Shown here: one piece after another, positions 42,473-50,828 of the stretch
Layout of the letters: each line of letters begins with the position of its first letter
How positions within the stretch are numbered: the stretch's first letter is position 1
NCBI RefSeq assembly: GCF_008124765.1
Contig: NZ_VNHS01000011.1
Location: forward strand, 248,001-312,000
DNA: 64,000 nt
Direction: 5' to 3'
DNA from: Paenibacillus methanolicus
GTDB taxonomy: Bacteria; Bacillota; Bacilli; Paenibacillales; Paenibacillaceae
The notes under the pieces: model-generated
What the model was told of the DNA's origin: nothing
The model's database searches: none
Seen by the model: only the letters and a program-made list of their open reading frames with translations
Program-made: the position numbers and the translations under genes

Positions 42473-44830
42473 ATGGGACGCACCAAACATACCGGCCCGA
42501 TCAAGCTGCCGTCGAAGCCCGACCCGAAGCTGTGGGTGAGCAAAATGCCGTTCGGCCTCGGACGCGTGAAGCCCCGTCATATCCGCGAGACGATGAAAGT
42601 AATGGCGGACAACCGCGATAATCTGCCCTACGCGCTGCGCATTCTGACCCAAGGCGTCTGCGACGGTTGCGCGCTCGGCGTCTCCGGACTGTACGACCAG
42701 ACGCTGGCCGGCCCGCACCTGTGCACGACGCGGCTGAACTTGCTGCGCCTGAACACGATGCCCGCGATCAAACCGCACATGCTGCACGCGGATATCGAGG
42801 AGCTCCGGCGAATGGACAGCACCGAGCTGCGCAAACTCGGACGTCTCCCGTACCCGCTCATCCGCCGCAAAGGCGAGCGCGCGTTCAGCCGCATCTCGTG
42901 GGATGAGGCGCTTGAGACGATCGCGTCGAAAATCAAGTCCATCGATCCGAAGCAGCTCGCCTTCTACCTGACGGCGCGCGGCATCACGAACGAATCGTAT
43001 TACGCCGCCGCCAAGGTCGCCCGCTTCCTCGGCACGAACAACATCGACAACGCCTCCCGCATCTGCCACTCCCCGTCGAAGACGGCGCTCAAGCGGTCGG
43101 TCGGCATCGGGGCGTCGAGCTGCAGCTATAAGGACTGGATCGGCACCGACGTGCTCGTGTTCTGGGGCAGCGTCGCGGCCAACAATCAGCCGGTCTCGAC
43201 CAAATATATGTACGCCGCCAAGCGCAAAGGGACGAAGATCATCGTCATCAACCCATACCGCGAGCCGGCAATGGACGGCTACTGGGTGCCGTCGATTCCC
43301 GAGTCCGCCCTATTCGGCACGAAGCTGGCCGACGACTTCTATCAGGTCAATATCGGCGGCGACATCGCCTTCATGCACGGCGTTATGAAGCACTGGTTCG
43401 AGATGGAGCAGCGGGAGCCGGGCTCCGCGATCGATCACGACTTCGTGGCCGCGCACGCGAACGGGTACGAAGCGCTCCGCGAGCACGCGCGGAAGCAGGA
43501 TTGGGCGCAGCTCGTCTCCTCATCCGGCCTCTCCCGCGAGCGCATCGCCGAATTCGCCGAGCTGCTCGCCCGCTCGAAGTCGGCCGTCTTCGTCTGGAGC
43601 ATGGGGCTGACGCAGCACCGTTTCGGCACGGACAATATTTCGCAGGTGGCCAATCTGGCGCTGCTGCGCGGATTCCTCGGGCGCGAGCATTGCGGCCTCA
43701 TGCCGATCCGCGGGCACAGCGGCGTGCAGGGCTCCGGCGAGATGGGCGCCGATCCGTTCAGCCTGCCCGGCGGCGAATTCAAGGGCGAGGATATTCCGCG
43801 CATCGAGAAGACGTGGGGATTCGCGCTTCCGAGATGGCAAGGCGACATCGTCGGCGTCTCGCTGGAGAACGCGCTGCTGCCGGACGCGCACGAGCGCAGG
43901 CTGAAGCTATTCTATACCTCCGGCGGCAACTTCATCGAGACGATGCCGGACCCGGATTTCGTACGGCGCTGCCTGGAGGCAGTCGACATCCGCGTCCACC
44001 AGGATATCCTGCTCAACACGTCGACGCTGGCGGATGCCCGCGAGGCGGTCATCGTCCTGCCGGCCATGACCCGCTACGAGCAGCCCGGCGGCGGCACGTC
44101 GACCTCGACCGAGCGGATGGTGTACTTCTCGCCGGAGATCGACGGTCCGCGCATGCCCGAAGCGCGTCCGGAATGGCGCATCTATACGGAGCTCGCCGCC
44201 AAAGTCGATCCAGAGCGAGCGGCGCTCGTGCAGTTTAAGGATGCGGACGCGATCCGCGCGGAGATTGCCGTCGCCGCGCCGAACTATGACGGCATCCAAC
44301 ACTTGAAGCGCCAGGGCGACGTGTTCCAATGGGGCAACGCGTGGCTGTGCGAGGACGGCGTCTGTCCGACGCCGGACGGCCGCGGCAACCTGATTCCGGT
44401 CGAGCTGCCGGAGCTGCGCAAGCCGGAGGGTCACTTCTACGCGACGACGCGGCGCGGCAAGCAGTTCAACTCGATGGTGTACGGCGCGGTCGATCCGTTC
44501 AACGACGCGCACCGCGACGATATTATCGTGAGCGGGAAGGATGCCGGCGACATCGGCATCCAAGACGGCGACGCGGTCGTCGCCTACAACCGGCACGGCG
44601 TCTTCCACGGCCGGGCGAGAATCGGCGACGTGGCGCCGGGCAACCTGGAGCTGTTCTGGCCGGAGGGGAATATTCTGCTTGCGCGAGGACGCTATGAACC
44701 GATGGCCGGCATCCCCGAATACAACATCGCCGTCGTGCTGGAGAAGGCCGATACGTACCACGCCTTCAAGGATACCCGCTACGTGGAGAAGCGGATCGAA
44801 GAGCTCGAGACGGAGGCGCCGGGATCATGA
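42473..44830 (+). CDS. FdhF/YdeP-family molybdopterin oxidoreductase
   Basis: A 785-residue molybdoenzyme of the FdhF/YdeP group. The N-terminal cysteines in TQGVCDGCALGVSG (about 59-72) and the following HLCTTRLN resemble a rearranged iron-sulphur site rather than the classical CxxCxxxC cluster. Molybdopterin-binding blocks follow (TNESYYAAAKVARFLGTNNI, VFWGSVAANNQP, GLMPIRGHSGVQGSGEMGADP, and the C-terminal dinucleotide domain with NPFND-like and WPEGNILL phrases). Homologues are linked to formate oxidation or acid resistance; the substrate here is unproved. FdhD overlaps its stop by 4 bp and would supply sulphur to the cofactor. GAAAGAGGTAG precedes the ATG. Confidence 0.9.
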   Translation: MGRTKHTGPIKLPSKPDPKLWVSKMPFGLGRVKPRHIRETMKVMADNRDNLPYALRILTQGVCDGCALGVSGLYDQTLAGPHLCTTRLNLLRLNTMPAIKPHMLHADIEELRRMDSTELRKLGRLPYPLIRRKGERAFSRISWDEALETIASKIKSIDPKQLAFYLTARGITNESYYAAAKVARFLGTNNIDNASRICHSPSKTALKRSVGIGASSCSYKDWIGTDVLVFWGSVAANNQPVSTKYMYAAKRKGTKIIVINPYREPAMDGYWVPSIPESALFGTKLADDFYQVNIGGDIAFMHGVMKHWFEMEQREPGSAIDHDFVAAHANGYEALREHARKQDWAQLVSSSGLSRERIAEFAELLARSKSAVFVWSMGLTQHRFGTDNISQVANLALLRGFLGREHCGLMPIRGHSGVQGSGEMGADPFSLPGGEFKGEDIPRIEKTWGFALPRWQGDIVGVSLENALLPDAHERRLKLFYTSGGNFIETMPDPDFVRRCLEAVDIRVHQDILLNTSTLADAREAVIVLPAMTRYEQPGGGTSTSTERMVYFSPEIDGPRMPEARPEWRIYTELAAKVDPERAALVQFKDADAIRAEIAVAAPNYDGIQHLKRQGDVFQWGNAWLCEDGVCPTPDGRGNLIPVELPELRKPEGHFYATTRRGKQFNSMVYGAVDPFNDAHRDDIIVSGKDAGDIGIQDGDAVVAYNRHGVFHGRARIGDVAPGNLELFWPEGNILLARGRYEPMAGIPEYNIAVVLEKADTYHAFKDTRYVEKRIEELETEAPGS

Positions 44831-45645
44831 ACCGGCAGCCGATCGCGAGCTGGCCGGTCGTGAAGTTCAGCGTAGATACGGACGGCGGCACCCGCCTCGA
44901 ATACGAGGATGCGATCGCGGCCGAGACGCCGTTCACCTTCCGGGTGAACGGACGGGAATTCGCGACGATCGTCTGCACGCCGGCCGATCTGGAGGAGATG
45001 GCGTACGGCTTCCTCGCCTCCGAGGGCGTGATCCGCGCGGCAGCCGACGTCCGGCGGCTCGATATCGACGTAGACCGCGGATTCATCTACGCGGAGCTGG
45101 CGGGCGAGCTGCCCGAATCGGCGGTGGCCGATACGTCCAAGCGGGTCATCGGCTCCTGCTGCGGCAAGAGCCGCCAGTTCTATCTGGCGAGCGACCGGGC
45201 GACGGCGCGAACATCCACCTCCCGCATCCGGCTCACGCCCGCGCAATGCCTGTCGCTCATGCGGCAGCTGCAGGAGCGCTCCGCCGACTTCCAGGCGACG
45301 GGCGGCCTGCACAACGCCGCGCTCTGCGCGCCGGACGCCCTGCTCGCCGTCCGCTCGGACATCGGGCGGCACAACGCGCTCGACAAGCTGCTCGGCTACA
45401 GCCTGCTCGGCAAGCTGAATACGCGCGACCTGATCGTCGCGTTCAGCGGCCGCCTCTCCTCGGAGGTCGTGCTGAAGGCCGCGAAGCTCGGCGTCGGCGT
45501 AATCCTTTCCAAGTCCGCGCCGACCGATCTCGCGCTCCAACTCGGGCAGGATCTCGGCATCACGTGCGTCGGCTTCATTCGGGACGGGTCGATGAACGTG
45601 TACACGCATTCGGAGCGGATCGCGGCGCAAGATAGCGGTGTATAA
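44827..45645 (+). CDS. fdhD: FdhD, formate dehydrogenase sulfurtransferase
   Basis: A 272-residue protein that transfers sulphur from a cysteine desulphurase to the molybdenum cofactor of formate dehydrogenases. The reactive cysteine pair is in VIGSCCGKSRQF (about 102-112), and FATIVCTPADLEEMAYGFLASEG and RSDIGRHNALDKLLG are family blocks. It overlaps the fdhF-like gene by 4 bp (ATGA), giving a two-gene operon. It supports the identification of the upstream enzyme as a FdhD-dependent molybdoenzyme. Confidence 0.95.
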   Translation: MNRQPIASWPVVKFSVDTDGGTRLEYEDAIAAETPFTFRVNGREFATIVCTPADLEEMAYGFLASEGVIRAAADVRRLDIDVDRGFIYAELAGELPESAVADTSKRVIGSCCGKSRQFYLASDRATARTSTSRIRLTPAQCLSLMRQLQERSADFQATGGLHNAALCAPDALLAVRSDIGRHNALDKLLGYSLLGKLNTRDLIVAFSGRLSSEVVLKAAKLGVGVILSKSAPTDLALQLGQDLGITCVGFIRDGSMNVYTHSERIAAQDSGV

Positions 45646-45652
45646 GCACGCA

Positions 45653-45685
45653 AAAAGCGGAAGGGCTCGATGCCCTTCCGCTTTT
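45653..45685. terminator. Bidirectional terminator
   Basis: AAAAGCGGAAGGG and CCCTTCCGCTTTT pair perfectly around CTCGATG between convergent genes. Confidence 0.85.
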
Positions 45686-45702
45686 CACTAATAGGCCGCT
45701 TG

Positions 45703-46191
45703 TTAGTCCTCGAAATAATCCAGCTTCGTCAACCGATCGTGCACCGCGTTCGCTTCCTCTTCATTATTCGCCGGCGAACTGATGATCAGCTTGGACTGGT
45801 CTTCCTGCTTCTTGCCCGTTAACGACGCATACAATGCGGCATCTGTAACCTCGATGGCGTAGGCCATTGTTTCCTTGTCGTAATAAATGAGGCCTAAATC
45901 CGTCCGCTTGGGCCCCTCTCCGTTCGCCAGGTTCCTCTCATCATAATGGATCAGCCCCGTACCGGGAGTAAAGACAATCGTCTCCAGCTTTTTGCCCCCG
46001 ATCCGCATCGAACCGGTAAACAAATTGTCCGCGTGCGAGAAAGGCCCCTCGATCATCACGTCGACGGACTTTGCCTGATCGCCGTACATGTACGCCGGAG
46101 CTTCAATCTTCAGCTTATCGATTTTCTCCATGCAGCCTGCCAGCACCGCGGCGGCAAGCAGCAGAACGATGGCCAACATCCGTTTGCGCAT
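45703..46191 (-). CDS. Lipoprotein of unknown function
   Basis: A 162-residue protein with a basic start (MRKR), a hydrophobic core and the lipobox VLAGC at about 16-20, so it is probably exported and lipidated. The mature part is acidic with beta-type stretches (VDVMIEGPFSHADN, RTDLGLIYYDKETMAYAIEV). GAGGTGAAGCGTC precedes the ATG. No family recognised; a terminator follows. Confidence 0.75.
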   Translation of the reverse strand: MRKRMLAIVLLLAAAVLAGCMEKIDKLKIEAPAYMYGDQAKSVDVMIEGPFSHADNLFTGSMRIGGKKLETIVFTPGTGLIHYDERNLANGEGPKRTDLGLIYYDKETMAYAIEVTDAALYASLTGKKQEDQSKLIISSPANNEEEANAVHDRLTKLDYFED

Positions 46192-46414
46192 GACGCTTCA
46201 CCTCACCCCCACCATACCACGCCGAACAACCGCCAGTCATGAGAAAAAATGGTTATTTTCTCCTTTTACGACATTGCGCCGAACTTTCGATACGAGCTTC
46301 TCTCCTCCTCCATCTGCCGCACCTCCACCAATCTCCGCCCAACTCACGACTCATCGGACTGCCTGAAGACCTGCCACACGTGCAGGAAACAATGCGCTTT
46401 ACCTCCATAAGAAA

Positions 46415-46436
46415 AAGCAGTCCTTCCGGACTGCTT
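46415..46436 (-). terminator. Intrinsic terminator of the MFS gene
   Basis: AAGCAGTCC and GGACTGCTT pair around TTCC; the minus strand continues TTTTCTTAT. It is 20 bp after the stop. Confidence 0.8.
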
Positions 46437-46455
46437 CCTCTTCATTCCCAACCCA

Positions 46456-47652
46456 TTACTTCGCTTTCCGACGCTCATACGCATAGCTCGCGACGAGCAG
46501 TACCAAACCCGCCGCCGTCAATCCCGCGCCCACGAGCGGCAGCTTCTCCAGCCCCCAATGCGTAATGACCGCCCCGCCGATGAAGGCGCCGCTCGCGTTG
46601 CCGAGGTTCAGCGCGGAGTGCGTCGACGTCGCGGCCAGCTCCGGCGCTTCCTTGGCCAGGTTCATGATGCGCAGCTGCAGCCCCGGTAATATGCCGAACG
46701 CCGCGACGCCCCAGACGAACACGGTGACGATCGCCGCGGCAGGCACCTTGTCCGTCACGGCGAACAGCGCCAGAACGCCCGCGAGCACCGCGAAGTTCAC
46801 GATCAGCGAAGGCAGCAGCTTCCAGTCCGCCAACTTCCCGCCGACGATGTTGCCGACCGTCACGCCCACGCCGAACAGCACGAGCACCCACGAGACGGCT
46901 TTCTCCGAGATGCCGGTAATATCGGTCAGAATCGGCGTAATGTACGTGAATACCGCGAACAAACTGCTGCACCCGAGCGCGCCGATGAGCAGCACGAGCA
47001 GCAGCTTCGGCTGCAGCAGCGCCCGCACCTGCTGGGCTAAGCTTACCTCGGACTTGTTCTCCACCCGCGGAATGAAAATAATGATGCCGATGAGCGAAAT
47101 AACGCCCATGATCGCCACCGCCCCGAACGAAGCCCGCCAGCCGAGATGCTGGCCGATGAACGTGCCGAGCGGTACCCCGATAATGTTCGCGATCGCGAGC
47201 CCCGCCATCATGATCGACACCGCGCCCGCCCGCTTCTCCGGCCGCACGAGGCTCGCCGCGATGACCGAGCCGACGCCGAAGAACGTGCCGTGCGCCAGCG
47301 CCGTCACGAGCCGCGCGGTCATCACGACCGCGTAGTTCGGCGCGGCGACCGCGATCAGGTTGCCGAGCACGAAGATCGCCATCAGCAGCAGGAGCAGCGC
47401 CTTCTGCGGCAGCCGGTGCGTCAGCATCGCCAGAATCGGAGCCCCGAACGCGACGCCAAGGGCGTATCCGGTGATCAATTGGCCCGCCCGCGATATGCTC
47501 ACGTCGAGCGCGGTCGCCACGTCCGGCAGGATGCCCATGATGACGAACTCCGTCATGCCGATCGCGAACGCGCCGACGGTCAGGGAGTAGATCGAGATCG
47601 GCAATCTCTCTTTGGCGGCCGGTCTCTCCAGTATGACTTCCGAGTGACTCAT
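46456..47652 (-). CDS. MFS transporter, AraJ/YdhP group
   Basis: A 398-residue major facilitator protein with 12 predicted helices. MFS signatures are visible: GMTEFVIMGILPDVA after the first helix, the loop LTHRLPQKALLLL, and TARLVTALAHGTFFGVGSVIAA in the third and fourth helices. The N-terminal region and the lack of large loops fit the arabinose-efflux/YdhP branch, which exports sugars or drugs. No regulator is adjacent. AGGAAGCA precedes the ATG. Confidence 0.88.
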   Translation of the reverse strand: MSHSEVILERPAAKERLPISIYSLTVGAFAIGMTEFVIMGILPDVATALDVSISRAGQLITGYALGVAFGAPILAMLTHRLPQKALLLLLMAIFVLGNLIAVAAPNYAVVMTARLVTALAHGTFFGVGSVIAASLVRPEKRAGAVSIMMAGLAIANIIGVPLGTFIGQHLGWRASFGAVAIMGVISLIGIIIFIPRVENKSEVSLAQQVRALLQPKLLLVLLIGALGCSSLFAVFTYITPILTDITGISEKAVSWVLVLFGVGVTVGNIVGGKLADWKLLPSLIVNFAVLAGVLALFAVTDKVPAAAIVTVFVWGVAAFGILPGLQLRIMNLAKEAPELAATSTHSALNLGNASGAFIGGAVITHWGLEKLPLVGAGLTAAGLVLLVASYAYERRKAK

Positions 47653-47840
47653 TGCTTCCTATCCGTCCCTTCTCTCTCTAACGGTTAATACCCCATTGTA
47701 GTCCGGCCGCGGCAGGCGTACCAAGTTAAAATATTCCACTCCGGCGTTTGCTGAAGTTTGTGCGCATGCCGCGATGGTTATCTTAGAACTAACGCGATTG
47801 TCACCCCATCGCCTTCGGCCCATGTCGATAAGGAGGGCAC

Positions 47841-48428
47841 ATGATCATGATAGGAAAAGCAGCAAGCCTAGCCGCTTGTCTCCTGCTAACGTCGTGCGCG
47901 AACAATCAGCCTCCGGCGACGCCGCCGAACGTACCCGGAGAACGGCAGAACGCGGCGACGAAGCCGCAAGAAGACAAGACGGTCGCCTTTCAGAAGAAAG
48001 CGATCCCGATCGTCAAGGATGCCATCCACCGGCATTTCCCGGTTTATGCAGATTACGCGAAGCAAGCGGATTTGTATTACGACAACGATGCCGCGCAGGG
48101 CGAACGCATCGTCGTTCACGCCACCGATCTCGAGGAACCGGCCATCGTCGCCTTCCGCCAAGAGCTGGGAGCGAAGCTCGGCGATGCGGTCGTATTTAAG
48201 CAGGCGAAATATTCGCCGCAATGGCTGCGAGACAAGGCCGACGAGATCGCGGAAGACATAGGCAAGATGACCGCCAAATCCTACAGCGTCGGTTACGAGG
48301 TTCAACACGAGGCCGTGCACATTATGGCGGAGTTAACGGAGGCGCAGGTCTCCGAGCTGACGGCCAAGTATGGCGCGGACATCCTGAAGATCACGAACGA
48401 GGACCCGAAGATTACGACGACCGACTAG
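47841..48428 (+). CDS. YhcN/YlaJ-like sporulation lipoprotein
   Basis: A 195-residue lipoprotein with signal peptide and lipobox LLLTSC (about 15-20). The mature domain has the YhcN/YlaJ pattern: a helical stretch with KKAIPIVKDAIHRHF, ADLYYDNDAAQGERIVVHAT and KLGDAVVFKQAKYSP. Members are found in spores or germination-related envelopes. AAGGAGGGCAC precedes the ATG at 47841; a second ATG six bases later is also possible. Confidence 0.8.
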   Translation: MIMIGKAASLAACLLLTSCANNQPPATPPNVPGERQNAATKPQEDKTVAFQKKAIPIVKDAIHRHFPVYADYAKQADLYYDNDAAQGERIVVHATDLEEPAIVAFRQELGAKLGDAVVFKQAKYSPQWLRDKADEIAEDIGKMTAKSYSVGYEVQHEAVHIMAELTEAQVSELTAKYGADILKITNEDPKITTTD

Positions 48429-48505
48429 CCTCCCGTTACCTCGTTATTCCGGCCCGACGTCTATACGCGCGTACGTCCTATGACGCTCTTCAAACTCCCT
48501 TTCGG

Positions 48506-48563
48506 CAAACAAGGCGAAACGGTTGGCTCCGTCTTTTCTCGGCGCAGCGCGTTTCATTCCGGA
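48506..48563. repeat. Dispersed GC-rich hairpin repeat (family 2), copy B
   Basis: CAAGGCGAAACGG, GTCTTTTCTC and GGCGCAGCGCGTTTCATTC match copy A (16723) and copy C (57879) position by position. GAAACG and CGTTTC form the base of the hairpin; the inner stem is weaker than in copy A. Confidence 0.7.
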
Positions 48564-48613
48564 CAATTCTAAGATCGTATATAATCGAAAAACCCAAAAA
48601 TGCGCAGCATTTA

Positions 48614-48651
48614 AAACAAGCCCGGGAATCTCTCGATTCCCGGGCTTGTTT
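48614..48651. terminator. Bidirectional terminator with 17-bp stem
   Basis: AAACAAGCCCGGGAATC pairs perfectly with GATTCCCGGGCTTGTTT around TCTC. It ends both the YhcN-like gene and the nas operon, whose last gene stops at 48681. Confidence 0.85.
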
Positions 48652-48680
48652 GCCGCCGCCGACTCCCGGCCGCCGCGATA

Positions 48681-50828
48681 TTAATAATCGCCGACGGCCG
48701 ATTCGCTGATATAAGACTCGATACGCACCGCGCAGGCTTTGAAGCCCGGCATCCGGCAAGTCGGGTCGAGTTCCGGCAGCGTCAGCTTGTTGACGTTCTG
48801 CGTATCGCCCCAGTGCATCGGCACGAACACGGAATCCGGCCGAATGTCGGTGTTCACGCGCGCCCGCACGACGATGCTTCCCCGCCGCGACGTGACGCGC
48901 ACCAGCTCGCCGTCGGCGATGCGATACGCGCGGGCCGCCTTCGGATGGAGCTGGACGAACGACTCGAAATCCCTCGCCGCCAGCGTGTGGCTGCGCCGCG
49001 TCTGCACGCCCGTCAGGTACTGGGTCAGCACGCGGCCGGTCGTCAAATACAGCGGATACGCGTCGTCTGCCGGCTCCGGCAGTTCGTGATTGTTGACCGG
49101 AATGAGCTGCGCCCGGCCGTCCTCATGCGCGAACCGGTCTGCGAACAAGCGCCCTTCGCCCGCCGAGCCCGTCGACGGACACGGCCAGTAGACGCCTTCT
49201 TCGCGGCGGAGCCGGTCGTACGTGATGCCATAGTAGTCGGCGATGCCGCCTCGGCTTGCCACCCGAAGCTCTTCGAATATATCCTCCGCCGTCTCGAACC
49301 GGAAATACCGTCCCCGGCCCAGCTTCTCGGCAATATCGCCCATGATGCGCCAGTCGTGCCGCGACTCTCCGATCGGCGCGCGACTTGCTTCTCGCAGCAG
49401 TACGCGGCCTTCGAGGTTCGTCAGCGTGCCGGCGTTCTCGATATACGAGGTGCAAGGCAGGACGAGATCGGCCAGCCGCGCCGTCTCGGAGAGGAACATG
49501 TCGGCGACGACGAGGAAATCGAGCTTGCGCAGTCCCTCTTCCACGAGATTCGCGTTCGGATTCGAGACGATCGGGTTGGAACCCATGACGATCAACGCGC
49601 GAATCTCTTGTGCGTGGATCTTCTCCATCATTTCATAGGCGGAGACGCCTTTGCCCGGCAGCTCCTCCGGTTCGATATCCCATACGTCGGCGATGTACGC
49701 TCTGTCCGCAGGGTTCTCGATCAGCCGGTAGCCCGGCAGCTGATCGGCCTTCTGGCCGTGCTCCCGGCCGCCCTGTCCGTTGCCTTGGCCCGTGACGGCG
49801 CCGTAGCCGGAGCCGGGCTTGCCGATTTTGCCATTCATGAGCACCAAGTTCAGGAAGGCGCGCACCGCCATATAGCCGTCGGTCTGCTGCTCGACGCCGC
49901 GGGCCGTGAACACCATGCCGGTCGGCGCCTGGCCGAACGCGAGCGCCGCCTTGCGGATATCCGCCGCGGAGACGCCGGTCAGCCCGGCGATCTCCTCCAG
50001 ATCGAGCGCGGTCAGATGCGCCCGCAGCGCGTCGAAACCATTGGTCCGCTCGCGCAGGAACTTCTCGTCGAGCAGTCCTTCCTCGAGCAATACCTTCTGC
50101 AATCCGTTGGCGAGCGCCGCGTCCATGCCCGGCTTCACCTTGAGATGCAAATCGGCCAGCTTCGACGTGCCCGTCTCGCGCGGATCGATGACGATCAGAT
50201 AAGCGCCGTTCTCCTTCGCCCGCGTGAAATACGGCATGAGCGTCGGCTGGCACTCCGCGATGTTCGTGCCCGCGAGAATGATGCACTTGGCCAGCTCGAT
50301 ATCCGACAGCGGATTGGTTAATCCCCGGTCGACGCCGAACGCCTTGTTGCCCGCGGAAGCCGCGGCCGACATGCAGAACCTGCCGTTATAGTCGATATAT
50401 TTGGTGCGCAGCGCGACCCGCGCGAATTTGCCCAGCAGGTAAGCGGACTCGTTCGTGAGCGAGCCGCCGCCGTAGACGCCGACCGCGTCGCGGCCGTAGA
50501 TGCCCTGCAGCCGCTCGACTCGCTTGCCGATCATGTCCAGCGCTTCGTCCCACGAGATCGGCACGAAGCCAGCGCCTTCCCGGCGCAGCGGCTGCATGAT
50601 CCGCTCGCCGCTTAGCGCGTGCTGGTAGGCGTTCATGCCTTTGATGCACAACCGCCCTTCCGAAGCCGCGTTCATCTTCGGCTCGACCGTGTAGACGGGC
50701 CGGGACGCGCCCGGCGCCCACGTCTCCGTCACGAGCGCCTTGCACTGCACGCTGCAGAACGGGCATTGCGTATCCAAGACTTTCACGGCCGGCGTCAGGC
50801 CGGCCTGTTCTCTGGTCTCTAGTCTCAT
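48681..50828 (-). CDS. nasC: Assimilatory nitrate reductase catalytic subunit (NasC)
   Basis: A 715-residue molybdoenzyme that reduces nitrate to nitrite in the cytoplasm. The N-terminal [4Fe-4S] cluster cysteines are C22, C25, C29 and C61 (QCPFCSVQCK and RLCIKG). The candidate molybdenum cysteine lies in YNGRFCMSAAASAG (about 150). Cofactor-binding blocks include ILAGTNIAECQPT and VMGSNPIVSNPNA. The start at 50828 overlaps the nasB stop by 4 bp. It is the last gene of the operon and takes electrons from NasB. Confidence 0.95.
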   Translation of the reverse strand: MRLETREQAGLTPAVKVLDTQCPFCSVQCKALVTETWAPGASRPVYTVEPKMNAASEGRLCIKGMNAYQHALSGERIMQPLRREGAGFVPISWDEALDMIGKRVERLQGIYGRDAVGVYGGGSLTNESAYLLGKFARVALRTKYIDYNGRFCMSAAASAGNKAFGVDRGLTNPLSDIELAKCIILAGTNIAECQPTLMPYFTRAKENGAYLIVIDPRETGTSKLADLHLKVKPGMDAALANGLQKVLLEEGLLDEKFLRERTNGFDALRAHLTALDLEEIAGLTGVSAADIRKAALAFGQAPTGMVFTARGVEQQTDGYMAVRAFLNLVLMNGKIGKPGSGYGAVTGQGNGQGGREHGQKADQLPGYRLIENPADRAYIADVWDIEPEELPGKGVSAYEMMEKIHAQEIRALIVMGSNPIVSNPNANLVEEGLRKLDFLVVADMFLSETARLADLVLPCTSYIENAGTLTNLEGRVLLREASRAPIGESRHDWRIMGDIAEKLGRGRYFRFETAEDIFEELRVASRGGIADYYGITYDRLRREEGVYWPCPSTGSAGEGRLFADRFAHEDGRAQLIPVNNHELPEPADDAYPLYLTTGRVLTQYLTGVQTRRSHTLAARDFESFVQLHPKAARAYRIADGELVRVTSRRGSIVVRARVNTDIRPDSVFVPMHWGDTQNVNKLTLPELDPTCRMPGFKACAVRIESYISESAVGDY

